From Curvibacter sp. (GTDB taxonomy: Bacteria > Pseudomonadota > Gammaproteobacteria > Burkholderiales > Burkholderiaceae_C): a DNA stretch of 47,640 nucleotides. The notes beneath the pieces were generated by a model that was not told the origin of the DNA, did not search any database, and saw only the letters and a list, made by a program, of their open reading frames with translations. Position numbers and translations under genes: made by a program. The DNA is taken from NCBI GenBank assembly GCA_019233055.1, contig JAFAMV010000082.1, positions 1-47,640 of the forward strand, written 5' to 3'. This document shows, piece by piece, positions 16,320-23,408 of the stretch (position 1 is the stretch's first letter; the number at the start of each line of letters is the position of its first letter).

Positions 16320-17279
16320 TCAGCCTTCCAGGGTTTCCCACATCATGCGGTCACGGTCGGCGGTCCAGACGCGGGGATCAGGGTACTGGGTCACCTCGTC
16401 ATAGCAGCGGGTCACGTCGAAGGGCATGCAGTGGTCGAAGATCACCCAGTGGCCGTACTTGGGCTTGAGCCTGGCAAAAGTGTCCTTGTAGACCGCGTTC
16501 AGGTCCTTGCCGGCCGCCACGCCGGCTTCCACGCTGGCGCGCACGTCGGCGATGAAGGAGGCGGTGGACGAGAGCCCGGCGGCCACCTGGGCCTCACCCA
16601 GCAGGGCCGGTCCGCGCCCGGGCACCAGGGCCTGGGGCTTCAGGGCCGCCAGGTTCTCCAGGGTCTGCGGCCAATCCTTGAAGTAGGCGTCGCCGGCATA
16701 GGGGGTGGCATCGAACTCGACCAGGTCGCCCGACAGCAGGGTGCGCTCCTGCGGCAGCCAGACCACGGTATCGCCCTTGGTGTGGCCACGGCCCAGTTGC
16801 AGCAGCTGCACCTCGAGCTTGCCCAGCCACAGCGTCATCTTGCCGGTGAAGGTCATGGTCGGCCAGGTCAGGCCGGCCGGCACGGTCTCGACATTGCGGA
16901 ACAGGCGCGGGAAGCGGCCGATCTCGCTGGCCTTGTCGGCCTCGCCGCGCTCGACGATCAGGTCGTAGGTGTCCTGGCTGGCGATCACCTGCTCGGGCTG
17001 GTAGGCCGAGGCACCCAGCACGCGCACCGCGTGGTAGTGGGTCAGCACGACGTACTTGATGGGCTTGTCGGTCACCTCGCGGATGCGCCGGATCACGTCG
17101 GCGGCCATGGCCGGCGTGGCCTGGGTGTCGGCCACCAGCACCGCATCGTCGCCAATGATGATGCCGGTGTTGGGATCGCCTTCGGCGGTGTAGGCCCAGG
17201 CGTGTTCGGACAGCTGGCTGAAGGTGACCTTCTTTTCTTCCAGGTCGGCTTGCGAGGCAAATTGTTTGGTCTGCGTCAT
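16320..17279 (-). CDS. MBL-fold metallo-hydrolase with incomplete metal-binding motif
   Basis: A 319-residue metallo-beta-lactamase-fold protein. The fold is seen from VLVADTQATPAMA, VVLTHYHAVRVLGA, LGRGHTKGDTVVWLP, LLSGDLVEF and a late FDHCMPFD. The canonical HxHxDH motif reads HYHAVR here, so the Asp and His that bind the second metal are replaced by Val and Arg; the later His and Asp ligands remain. The same replacement may be characteristic of a subfamily found with aromatic catabolic genes, which I infer from memory. It has a strong ribosome binding site (AAGGAGATCGCC) and a promoter facing the divergent IclR gene. Confidence 0.82.
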   Translation of the reverse strand: MTQTKQFASQADLEEKKVTFSQLSEHAWAYTAEGDPNTGIIIGDDAVLVADTQATPAMAADVIRRIREVTDKPIKYVVLTHYHAVRVLGASAYQPEQVIASQDTYDLIVERGEADKASEIGRFPRLFRNVETVPAGLTWPTMTFTGKMTLWLGKLEVQLLQLGRGHTKGDTVVWLPQERTLLSGDLVEFDATPYAGDAYFKDWPQTLENLAALKPQALVPGRGPALLGEAQVAAGLSSTASFIADVRASVEAGVAAGKDLNAVYKDTFARLKPKYGHWVIFDHCMPFDVTRCYDEVTQYPDPRVWTADRDRMMWETLEG

Positions 17280-17303
17280 GGCGATCTCCTTGGTTTGTCT
17301 ATG

Positions 17304-17323
17304 GCGAATTCATTTGCGAATTC
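17304..17323. repeat. Tandem GCGAATTC repeat in the MBL/IclR intergenic region
   Basis: GCGAATTC occurs at 17304-17311 and again at 17316-17323, separated by ATTT; each contains the palindrome GAATTC. It lies 25 bases upstream of the MBL hydrolase start, inside the expected transcript leader, and may be a regulator binding site. Confidence 0.35.
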
Positions 17324-17360
17324 AACGGAAAGGCATTCTGAGTTCAATGTTCGTCAATGT

Positions 17361-17372
17361 CAAATGCATTTG
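17361..17372. promoter_or_regulatory. Candidate IclR operator, palindrome CAAATGCATTTG
   Basis: A perfect 12-bp palindrome overlapping a minus-strand TTGACA (17363-17358) that could be the -35 of the MBL-transporter-fahA operon; CAGAAT follows after 17 bases. It is 55 bases upstream of the IclR start. Assignment to the IclR protein is inferred from position only. Confidence 0.45.
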
Positions 17373-17427
17373 TTATGATTTCATGAACCCCAGGGGTCTT
17401 TCCGGGGCATGCGAGGAGATCGGCGCG

Positions 17428-18228
17428 ATGGCGGATGGCGAGACAAGGCAGGCGCAGCAGCGCTCGGTGCAATCGGTCGAGGTCGGCGGCCGCCTGCTGC
17501 TGGTGCTGGCCCAGCGCCCGGTCCCCATGACGCTCAAGGAGCTGGCGGCGCTGGCCGACCTGAGCCCCTCGAGAGCCCACCCCTATCTGGTGAGCTTTGC
17601 CCGTCTGGGCTTTGTGCTGCAAGACCCGCAGAGCGGCAAATACGCCCCTGGTCCGGCAGCCTTGCAACTGGGGCTGAGCTGCCTGCACCAGTCCGACCCG
17701 ATCGCCTCGGCCAATGAGGTGGCGCGCGCCCTGGCCGAGCGCATCGACTCGGCCGTGGCCGTGGCCGTCTGGGCCAATTTCGGCCCCACGGTCGTGCGCC
17801 TGTTCGAGGGCAGCCAGCCGCTGCATGTGAACATGCGCGCCGGCACCGTGATGGCCCTGTTCGGCACCGCCACCGGCGAAGCCTTCGCGGCCACCCTGCC
17901 GCCGCAGGAGATCGAACGCGCCCTGTCGGCCCTAGCCGGCGAACGCGCGAACCGGCATCGCCTGACGGACAGCCAGCTGAGCCGGCAACTGCAACAGGTG
18001 CGCACGGAATTCGAGCAGCAAGGCCTGACCCGTGCGCTCGGGCGCCCCATCCCCAACGTCAACGCCCTCAGTGCGCCGGTGCGCGACCACGAAGGCCACA
18101 CGGTGCTGGTGCTGACCGCCATGGGCCACGAGCAGGATTTCCCGCCCGACTGGGACTCGCCGCAGGCGCAGGCCCTGCGCGAGGCGGCGGACGAGGTGTC
18201 GCGGCGGCTGGGATACCACCCCGGCTGA
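17428..18228 (+). CDS. IclR-family transcriptional regulator
   Basis: A 266-residue regulator: N-terminal winged helix ([40 protein letters not shown]) and C-terminal IclR effector domain ([35 protein letters not shown]). IclR proteins control aromatic and short-chain acid catabolism by binding a pathway metabolite. ATG 17428 was chosen because GAGGAG (17413-17418) lies nine bases upstream; an in-frame ATG at 17383 lacks such a site. It is divergent from the MBL-transporter-fahA genes, which it probably controls. The next gene on the same strand, 32 bases downstream, is the ubiquitin-like gene. Confidence 0.9.
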   Translation: MADGETRQAQQRSVQSVEVGGRLLLVLAQRPVPMTLKELAALADLSPSRAHPYLVSFARLGFVLQDPQSGKYAPGPAALQLGLSCLHQSDPIASANEVARALAERIDSAVAVAVWANFGPTVVRLFEGSQPLHVNMRAGTVMALFGTATGEAFAATLPPQEIERALSALAGERANRHRLTDSQLSRQLQQVRTEFEQQGLTRALGRPIPNVNALSAPVRDHEGHTVLVLTAMGHEQDFPPDWDSPQAQALREAADEVSRRLGYHPG

Positions 18229-18260
18229 CCCGGGACACCAACGCCAACCCGCCCACCGAC

Positions 18261-18614
18261 ATGCAGATCTTCGTCCGCACCCCGACCGGCTCGACAATCA
18301 CACTCGAGGTGGAGAACAGCGACTCCATCGAGAACGTCGAAGCCAAGATCCAGGACAAGACCGGCGACCCGCCAAGCCAGCAGCAACTGACCTTCGCCAA
18401 TCAGGTGCTGCAGCCGGGCAGGACGCTCAGCGACTACAACATCCAGAAAGAAAGCACGCTCTTCCTGACCTTGACCACCCAGGGCGGACAGGATGCGGCG
18501 GCCGTACCGACACTGTCGCCCCTGGGCTGGGCGCTGACTGCGGCGGGCATCTGCGCCCTGACGCTCATGCGACGGCGGGACCGGCTGGCAGCCGCCAGGG
18601 ACACCGGATCTTGA
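18261..18614 (+). CDS. Ubiquitin-like protein with C-terminal IPTL-CTERM-like sorting/anchor tail
   Basis: A 117-residue protein. Residues 1-76 align without gaps to eukaryotic ubiquitin with about 55 identities (hand count against human ubiquitin from memory), including [33 protein letters not shown] and the final Gly75-Gly76. K29, K33 and K63 are kept; K6, K11, K27 and K48 are replaced by R, S, E and Q. The recognition patch L8/I44/V70 is P/T/T, and R42, R72 and R74 are Q, T and Q. The tail (77-117) has VPTLSPLGW, a hydrophobic helix to about residue 103 and RRR, as in IPTL-CTERM signals. There is no signal peptide, no in-frame upstream start and no obvious ribosome binding site; translation may depend on the IclR gene 32 bases upstream. 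G+C of the ubiquitin part is about 60% by hand count, below its neighbours. Function unknown. Confidence 0.85.
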   Translation: MQIFVRTPTGSTITLEVENSDSIENVEAKIQDKTGDPPSQQQLTFANQVLQPGRTLSDYNIQKESTLFLTLTTQGGQDAAAVPTLSPLGWALTAAGICALTLMRRRDRLAAARDTGS

Positions 18615-18619
18615 AATCC

Positions 18620-18645
18620 GAACCGCCCCGGGGTTGAACCGCCCC
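18620..18645. repeat. Short direct repeat downstream of the ubiquitin-like gene
   Basis: GAACCGCCCC occurs at 18620-18629 and 18636-18645, with CGGGGTT between them that could pair with either copy to form a small hairpin. There is no T-run, so this is not a convincing terminator. Confidence 0.3.
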
Positions 18646-18704
18646 CAAGCGTCCCCTTGCAAAGTGGCCGAACCTCCGCGCCACACAGGCGGTCCGCCCT
18701 GACG

Positions 18705-19190
18705 CTAGGCCCGCCGCCCCTCATCCCCCATCTCGACCAGCTGCCGGGCGCGCAGCAACAGCTTGTCATGCAGCGCATTCAGGCTGGCAAGTTCATCGGC
18801 GCCGAGGTCTTCGAGCAGGAAGCGTTCCCGCGCCAACACCAGCGGCTCGATCTTCTTGTAGAGCTCCCGCCCGGCAGGCAGCAGCTTCACCAGGTAGGCA
18901 CGGGCGTCGTCGGGGTCCACCGAGCGCGACACCAGCCCCTTGCCCTCCATGCGTGCCAGGGCCCGGCTTGCCGACAGCTTGTCGAGGGTGGTGTGCTCGA
19001 TGATGGCCGTGGTCTTGGTGGGCGGCGCCTTGTACAGCGCGGCCAGCACCCGCCACTCGTCGCGGCTGAGGTCGAAGCGCACCGCATAGATCTGCGCCAT
19101 GGAGCGGCTCACCGCCTCCGACAGGACGGCCAGCCGATAGGGGAAGAACGACGCCAGCTGCTGATTCAGTCCATTCGTATCTTTTGACAT
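18705..19190 (-). CDS. MarR-family transcriptional regulator (aromatic cluster)
   Basis: A 161-residue MarR-type winged-helix repressor: FPYRLAVLSEAVSRSMAQIY, DEWRVLAALYKAPPTKTTAI, the recognition helix DKLSASRALARMEGKGLV and the wing SVDPDDARAYLVKLLPAG. Such proteins usually release DNA on binding a phenolic ligand. It is divergent from the VOC/monooxygenase operon across 115 bases with clear inverted repeats, so it is probably the repressor of that operon. ATG 19190 is the first good start; the N terminus MSKDTNG is typical. Confidence 0.88.
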   Translation of the reverse strand: MSKDTNGLNQQLASFFPYRLAVLSEAVSRSMAQIYAVRFDLSRDEWRVLAALYKAPPTKTTAIIEHTTLDKLSASRALARMEGKGLVSRSVDPDDARAYLVKLLPAGRELYKKIEPLVLARERFLLEDLGADELASLNALHDKLLLRARQLVEMGDEGRRA

Positions 19191-19216
19191 CGTTCCATCC
19201 TACCAAATTGCGATCC

Positions 19217-19247
19217 ATCAATGAATTTTCCATAAATTTCCATTGAT
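19217..19247. promoter_or_regulatory. Inverted repeat ATCAATG / CATTGAT upstream of the VOC operon
   Basis: ATCAATG (19217-19223) and CATTGAT (19241-19247) form perfect 7-bp arms around a 17-base AT-rich spacer, in the marR/VOC intergenic region. Possible regulator binding site overlapping one or both divergent promoters. Confidence 0.4.
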
Positions 19248-19254
19248 CTATTTA

Positions 19255-19268
19255 GTATCAGTTGATAC
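19255..19268. promoter_or_regulatory. Candidate MarR operator GTATCAGTTGATAC
   Basis: Perfect 6-bp arms GTATCA/TGATAC around two bases, located 37 bases upstream of the VOC gene start. The size and symmetry suit a MarR dimer. The regulator is inferred from adjacency. Confidence 0.5.
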
Positions 19269-19305
19269 CATTGCACCATTCCAACCCTCATCAATGGAGA
19301 CAGAC

Positions 19306-19851
19306 ATGGGCATCGAACGAATTCATCACGTGGCCTACCGCTGCAAGGACGCCAAGCAGACGGTCGAGTGGTACAAGAAGCATCTGGGCATGGACTTCGT
19401 GCTGGCCATCGCCGAGGACCAGGTGCCGTCCACCCACGCGCCCGACCCCTACATGCACCTGTTCCTCGATGCCGGCGGCGGCAACATCCTGGCCTTCTTC
19501 GAACTGCCCAACGCCGCCCCCATGGGCCGCGACACCAACACCCCCGACTGGGTCCAGCACATCGCCTTCAAGGTGGGCAGCCTGGACGAACTCACCGCCA
19601 TCAAGGCCCGCCTCGAGGCCGACGGCATCGAGGTGATCGGCATCACCGACCACACCATCTTCAAGTCGATCTATTTCTTCGACCCGAACGGCCACCGCCT
19701 CGAGCTGGCCGCCGACACCGCCACGCCCGAGATGATGAAGAAGCTCGACGAGGTCAAGTGGCCGATGATCGAGGAATGGGCGCAGACCAAGCGCGCGCCC
19801 AAGCACGCGGCCTGGATGCACGAACGCGAATTCTCGGGCGACCCGGCCTGA
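19306..19851 (+). CDS. VOC-superfamily protein (glyoxalase/extradiol dioxygenase fold)
   Basis: A 181-residue single-chain vicinal-oxygen-chelate protein with two beta-alpha-beta-beta-beta modules. Candidate metal ligands are H8 (IERIHHVAYRC), E66 (LAFFEL), H85 (WVQHIAFKV) and E133 (GHRLELAAD), the pattern seen in glyoxalase I-like enzymes; H/H/E also matches type I extradiol dioxygenases. GGAGA five bases before ATG 19306 fixes the start. It is first in an operon with a flavin monooxygenase and a DUF2783-like protein. As no other ring-opening enzyme is seen in the window, it could be the ring-cleaving or an isomerising step; this is inference. Confidence 0.8.
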   Translation: MGIERIHHVAYRCKDAKQTVEWYKKHLGMDFVLAIAEDQVPSTHAPDPYMHLFLDAGGGNILAFFELPNAAPMGRDTNTPDWVQHIAFKVGSLDELTAIKARLEADGIEVIGITDHTIFKSIYFFDPNGHRLELAADTATPEMMKKLDEVKWPMIEEWAQTKRAPKHAAWMHEREFSGDPA

Positions 19852-19863
19852 AGGAGCGACGCC

Positions 19864-21471
19864 ATGCTGAAAACCTACAGCTACCCCGAATTCGCCTATC
19901 GGCAGTCTGCCGAGCAGCGCGAAGGCCAGGTCCGGCGCCACCCGCTGGTCATCATCGGTGCAGGCCCGATCGGCCTGACCGCCGCCCTCGACGCGGCTCA
20001 GCGCGGCATCCCCGCCATCGTTCTCGATGACAACAACACCGTGAGCATCGGCTCGCGCGCGGTCTGCTACGCCAAGCGCCCCCTCGAAATCTGGGACCGC
20101 CTGGGCGTGGGCCAGCGCATGGTCGACAAGGGCGTGAACTGGAAGGTCGGCAAGGTCTTCTTCCAGGAAGACCTGGTCTACACCTTCGATCTGCTGCCCG
20201 AAGACCGGCACAAGATGCCGGCCATGATCAACCTGCAGCAGTACTACCTGGAGGAGTACATGGTCGAGGCCTGCGACAAGGCCCCGGGCGTCGATCTGCG
20301 CTGGAAGCACAAGCTGCTGAGCATCGCCCAGGAGTCCGACCACGCGGTGCTGACCATCGAGACCCCCGACGGCATCTTCAAGATGGAGGCCGACTGGGTC
20401 GTCGCCTGCGACGGCGCCAACAGCGACACCCGGCGCATGATCGGCGCCGACTTCACCGGCCAGTTCTTCCAGGACCGCTTCCTGATCGCCGATGTGGTCA
20501 TGAAGGCCGATTTCCCGACCGAGCGCTGGTTCTGGTTCGACCCGCCCTTCCACCGTGGCCAGAGCGTGCTGCTGCACAAGCAGTGCGATGACGTCTGGCG
20601 CATCGACTTCCAGCTCGGCTGGGACGCCGACCCCAACGAGGCCAAGAAGCCGGAGAACGTCATCCCCCGCATCCAGGCCATGCTCGGCAAGGATGTCGAA
20701 TTCGAACTCGAATGGGTGTCGGTCTACCAGTTCGCCTGCCGGCGCATCGACCAGTTCCGCCACGGCCGCATCTTCTTTGCCGGCGATGCCGCGCACCAGG
20801 TCTCGCCCTTCGGCGCCCGGGGCGCCAACACCGGCGTGCAGGACACCGACAACCTGATGTGGAAGCTCAAGCTGGTGCTCGACGGCAAGGCCCCCGAAAG
20901 CCTGCTCGACAGCTACCATGCCGAACGCGCCTTCGCCGCCGACGACAACCTGCTCAACTCGACGCGATCGACCGACTTCATTACGCCCAAGAGCAGCACC
21001 AGCCGCATCCTGCGCGACGCGGTGCTCGAACTGGCCCACCACGAGACCTTCGCCCGGCGCATGGTCAACAGCGGGCGGCTGTCCACCCCCACCCCCTATT
21101 CTCAGTCGCCGCTCAACACGGCAGACGAAGACCGCTTTGCCGGGCTCATGCAGCCCGGCACCAACTGCGCCGATGCGCCGGTCCGGGTCGGCGGCCAGGA
21201 CGGCTGGCTGCTCAACCAACTGGGCGAAGGCTTTGTGCTGCTGACCTTCGGCACCGAGCCCCTGCCTGCCGTGGAGATCGGCGGTGTGCGGGCCGGCGTC
21301 CTGCGCGTGGGCGTCGAACTGCAGGACCCCGACGGCACCCTGACCCAGCGCTACGACGGTCAGCCCGGCACCGTCTACCTGATCCGCCCCGACCAGCATG
21401 TGGCCGGCCGCTGGCGCCGCTTCGACGCCGCCAAGATCGAAGCGGCCCTGCGCCGCAGCCTGGCCCTGTGA
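19864..21471 (+). CDS. Class A FAD-dependent monooxygenase (aromatic hydroxylase, MhpA/PheA-like)
   Basis: A 535-residue flavoprotein with the group A monooxygenase fingerprints: GAGPIG at residues 32-37, the DG motif (VVACDGANSDTRRMIG) and the second FAD motif (FFAGDAAHQVSPFGARGANT), plus a thioredoxin-like C-terminal domain. These enzymes hydroxylate phenolic rings using NAD(P)H and O2. Combined with fumarylacetoacetase across the regulators, a route through a hydroquinone such as homogentisate is plausible, but the exact substrate cannot be assigned. It starts 12 bases after the VOC stop behind GAAGGAG. Confidence 0.87.
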   Translation: MLKTYSYPEFAYRQSAEQREGQVRRHPLVIIGAGPIGLTAALDAAQRGIPAIVLDDNNTVSIGSRAVCYAKRPLEIWDRLGVGQRMVDKGVNWKVGKVFFQEDLVYTFDLLPEDRHKMPAMINLQQYYLEEYMVEACDKAPGVDLRWKHKLLSIAQESDHAVLTIETPDGIFKMEADWVVACDGANSDTRRMIGADFTGQFFQDRFLIADVVMKADFPTERWFWFDPPFHRGQSVLLHKQCDDVWRIDFQLGWDADPNEAKKPENVIPRIQAMLGKDVEFELEWVSVYQFACRRIDQFRHGRIFFAGDAAHQVSPFGARGANTGVQDTDNLMWKLKLVLDGKAPESLLDSYHAERAFAADDNLLNSTRSTDFITPKSSTSRILRDAVLELAHHETFARRMVNSGRLSTPTPYSQSPLNTADEDRFAGLMQPGTNCADAPVRVGGQDGWLLNQLGEGFVLLTFGTEPLPAVEIGGVRAGVLRVGVELQDPDGTLTQRYDGQPGTVYLIRPDQHVAGRWRRFDAAKIEAALRRSLAL

Positions 21472-21487
21472 AAAAAAGGACATGACC

Positions 21488-21688
21488 ATGAGCCAACTGA
21501 TCCGCAGCCCGAACATCGCCGATGTCGATGGCTTCTACGAAGAGCTGGTGGCCGCACAGCGCCACTGCAACGACGAGCAGGCCGTCGGCGTGCTGGCCAA
21601 GCTGGTGCTGCTGCTGGCCAACCACGTGGGTGACCGCGCGGTGCTCAGCGAGGCCCTGGCGCTGGCGCGCCGGCCCGAAGCGGGCTGA
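21488..21688 (+). CDS. Small DUF2783-like protein following the monooxygenase
   Basis: A 66-residue helical protein (MSQLIRSPNIADVDGFYEEL, then HCNDEQAVGVLAKLVLLLAN) that I recognise as DUF2783-like, commonly encoded directly after FAD monooxygenases of this type. Two in-frame ATGs exist; 21488 is preferred because AAGGA (21476-21480) is seven bases upstream, whereas it sits only one base from ATG 21482. It lies 16 bases after the monooxygenase, so it is probably co-translated. Function unknown; a role as partner or stabiliser of the monooxygenase is an inference. Confidence 0.68.
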   Translation: MSQLIRSPNIADVDGFYEELVAAQRHCNDEQAVGVLAKLVLLLANHVGDRAVLSEALALARRPEAG

Positions 21689-21712
21689 GGCCGGCTGAGG
21701 CCGCGCCGCGAT

Positions 21713-22234
21713 TCAATCTGGGTGAGGCACCGCCCCGCCCGGCCCGAAGATGACCGTCATGGCCCGCCCCTGCTGCTCGCGGCTGGCGCCCACGACGGCC
21801 TCCAGGCTGTCGTCCGGGCCGCGCACGGCGATGCCCGCCTGCCGCAATTCGGCCAGCAGTTGATCGACCGGCTTGCCGGCCAGGGGCGCCACCTGCTGCA
21901 AAGGGGCCCGGGTGATGGCGCGCAGCGCCAGCACGGGTGGCGACTGGCGCGCACCGCCCTGCCCCGGCAACTTCGCGAAAGACCCGGCCAATACCAGCGC
22001 ACTGAGCCCGAGCAGGAACCAGGCGGTGCGCCCGACCACGAAGTGCCGCTTCAAGGCCGGCCAGTTGGTGAAGGCATGGGCGGCCACCGCCGCCACCATC
22101 AGCCAGCCCAGCCACTGGTGGGCCGTCTTGTTGAGCCCGGTGTCGAGGTGGAAGAACATCAGCACGCCGGTGGCCGCCATCAGGAGAAAGGCGCCCAGGG
22201 TCAGCGGGGTCGCCCATTCGCGGGAGATTTTCAT
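21713..22234 (-). CDS. DUF4405-like membrane protein
   Basis: A 173-residue protein with three hydrophobic segments: PLTLGAFLLMAATGVLMFF (about 10-28), WLGWLMVAAVAAHAFTNW (about 41-58) and AWFLLGLSALVLAGSFA (about 71-87). Histidines near the helices (FHLD, TAHQWLG, AAHAF) resemble the haem-coordinating pattern of cytochrome b561/DUF4405-type proteins. The C-terminal 80 residues (TRAPLQQVAPLAGKPVDQLL onward) form a soluble domain. It may carry haem b; no partner gene is adjacent. Confidence 0.65.
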   Translation of the reverse strand: MKISREWATPLTLGAFLLMAATGVLMFFHLDTGLNKTAHQWLGWLMVAAVAAHAFTNWPALKRHFVVGRTAWFLLGLSALVLAGSFAKLPGQGGARQSPPVLALRAITRAPLQQVAPLAGKPVDQLLAELRQAGIAVRGPDDSLEAVVGASREQQGRAMTVIFGPGGAVPHPD

Positions 22235-22389
22235 TCAGGGTTCCAGTTCAGACCGGCGGCCCCACAACCGGTGCCGCCCACGGACCCGACACTAACCGCC
22301 GCCTGTGGCGTGCCGGTGAACACCCCGTGCCATTTGTTCAAGCGCAGTTGAAGATCGGGTCAAGCGGCAGCGGATTTCCGCCGAGGCGG

Positions 22390-23367
22390 TCAATCGGCCT
22401 CGATGTGGGCCGCATGGATCAATTGCGCCCAGCGCTGGGTCTCCTGCCTCAGGAACTGTCCGGCCTGTTCGGGGTTGGACGGGGTGACGCTGGCGCCCAG
22501 GGCACCCAGGCGTTCCACCAGATGCGCATCCGCCAGCGCCTGGGTGGCGGCACGGCTCAGCGCCTGCAGGACCTCGGCCGTCAGGCCGGCCGGGCCGAGC
22601 AGCATCCACCAGACATCGGTGTTCACACCGGCCAGCCCGGCTTCGGCCAGCGTCTGCAGTTGCGGCAGCAACGAAGAGCGGTGTTCGCCGGTGACCGCCA
22701 GTGCCTTCAGCCGCCCCGATTGCAGATGGGGCAGCACCTCGAGCGGGTTCAGCAGCATGAAGGACAGGCGGTTGGCGATCAGATCGACCAGGGCCGGCGA
22801 GCCCCCCTTGTAGGCCACATGCTGGGCGTCGATCTGGGCCACCGAGCAGAACAGCGCGCTGGCCAGGTGCCCAGAGCTGCCATTGCCGGCCGAGCCATAG
22901 TTGAAGCTGCCCGGCTTGGCCCGGGCCGCCGCCACCAGGGCTTTGACCGAATCCCAGGGCGCGCCGGAGGCCGTCACCAGCACCAGGGGTGCGGTGCCCA
23001 GGCGGGAGATCGGCGTGAAGTCCTTCAAGGCCTGGAAGCCCAGCTTGGGGTAAAGCGTGTTGTTGGTGGCCAGGCCATTGGCCCCGACCAGCAGGGTGTA
23101 GCCGTCGGGCGCGGCGCGGGCCACGTATTCAGCCCCCAGGTTGGCATCCGCGCCGGGCCGGTTCTCGACGATGACCGACACCCCCAGCAGGGCCGCCAGC
23201 CGCTCGCCCAGGGTGCGGCCCACGGTGTCGACCGCGCCCCCAGGGGCAAAGGGCACGACAAGGTGCAGGGGGCGCTCCGGGAAGCGGCCGGCGGCCAGGG
23301 CCGGGCGCATCAGGCGGGTGGCCCCGGCAGCCAGGGCCAGGCGATGGAAGTCACGGCGGTGGAACAT
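22390..23367 (-). CDS. Bug-family (TctC-type) periplasmic solute-binding protein
   Basis: A 325-residue tripartite tricarboxylate-type binding protein. It has a signal peptide with a twin-arginine-like start (HRRDFHRLALAAGA) and probable cleavage after ALAA near residue 26. Family motifs include LHLVVPFAPGGAVDTVGR, VENRPGADANLGAEYVA, YTLLVGANG and NYGSAGNGSSGHLA. These proteins bind carboxylates and related anions. No TctA/TctB membrane genes are adjacent, as is usual for orphan Bug proteins. The ATG at 23367 was chosen over a longer frame because it begins the export signal. The MFS gene 41 bases upstream may share its transcript. Confidence 0.9.
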   Translation of the reverse strand: MFHRRDFHRLALAAGATRLMRPALAAGRFPERPLHLVVPFAPGGAVDTVGRTLGERLAALLGVSVIVENRPGADANLGAEYVARAAPDGYTLLVGANGLATNNTLYPKLGFQALKDFTPISRLGTAPLVLVTASGAPWDSVKALVAAARAKPGSFNYGSAGNGSSGHLASALFCSVAQIDAQHVAYKGGSPALVDLIANRLSFMLLNPLEVLPHLQSGRLKALAVTGEHRSSLLPQLQTLAEAGLAGVNTDVWWMLLGPAGLTAEVLQALSRAATQALADAHLVERLGALGASVTPSNPEQAGQFLRQETQRWAQLIHAAHIEAD

Positions 23368-23408
23368 GGAAGAGTCTCCTGAAGAGGGCGGCCAATGCCG
23401 GGCCAGGG

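Noticed and set aside
18261-18488. Reading the ubiquitin-like domain as ThiS, MoaD or TtuB
   Set aside because: Those proteins share only the fold and Gly-Gly end; here most ubiquitin-specific residues are kept and no thiamin, molybdopterin or tRNA-thiolation genes are adjacent.
19291-21516. A 741-codon minus-strand frame opposite the VOC and monooxygenase genes
   Set aside because: Val/Gly/His-rich shadow frame; the plus-strand genes have strong motifs and ribosome binding sites.
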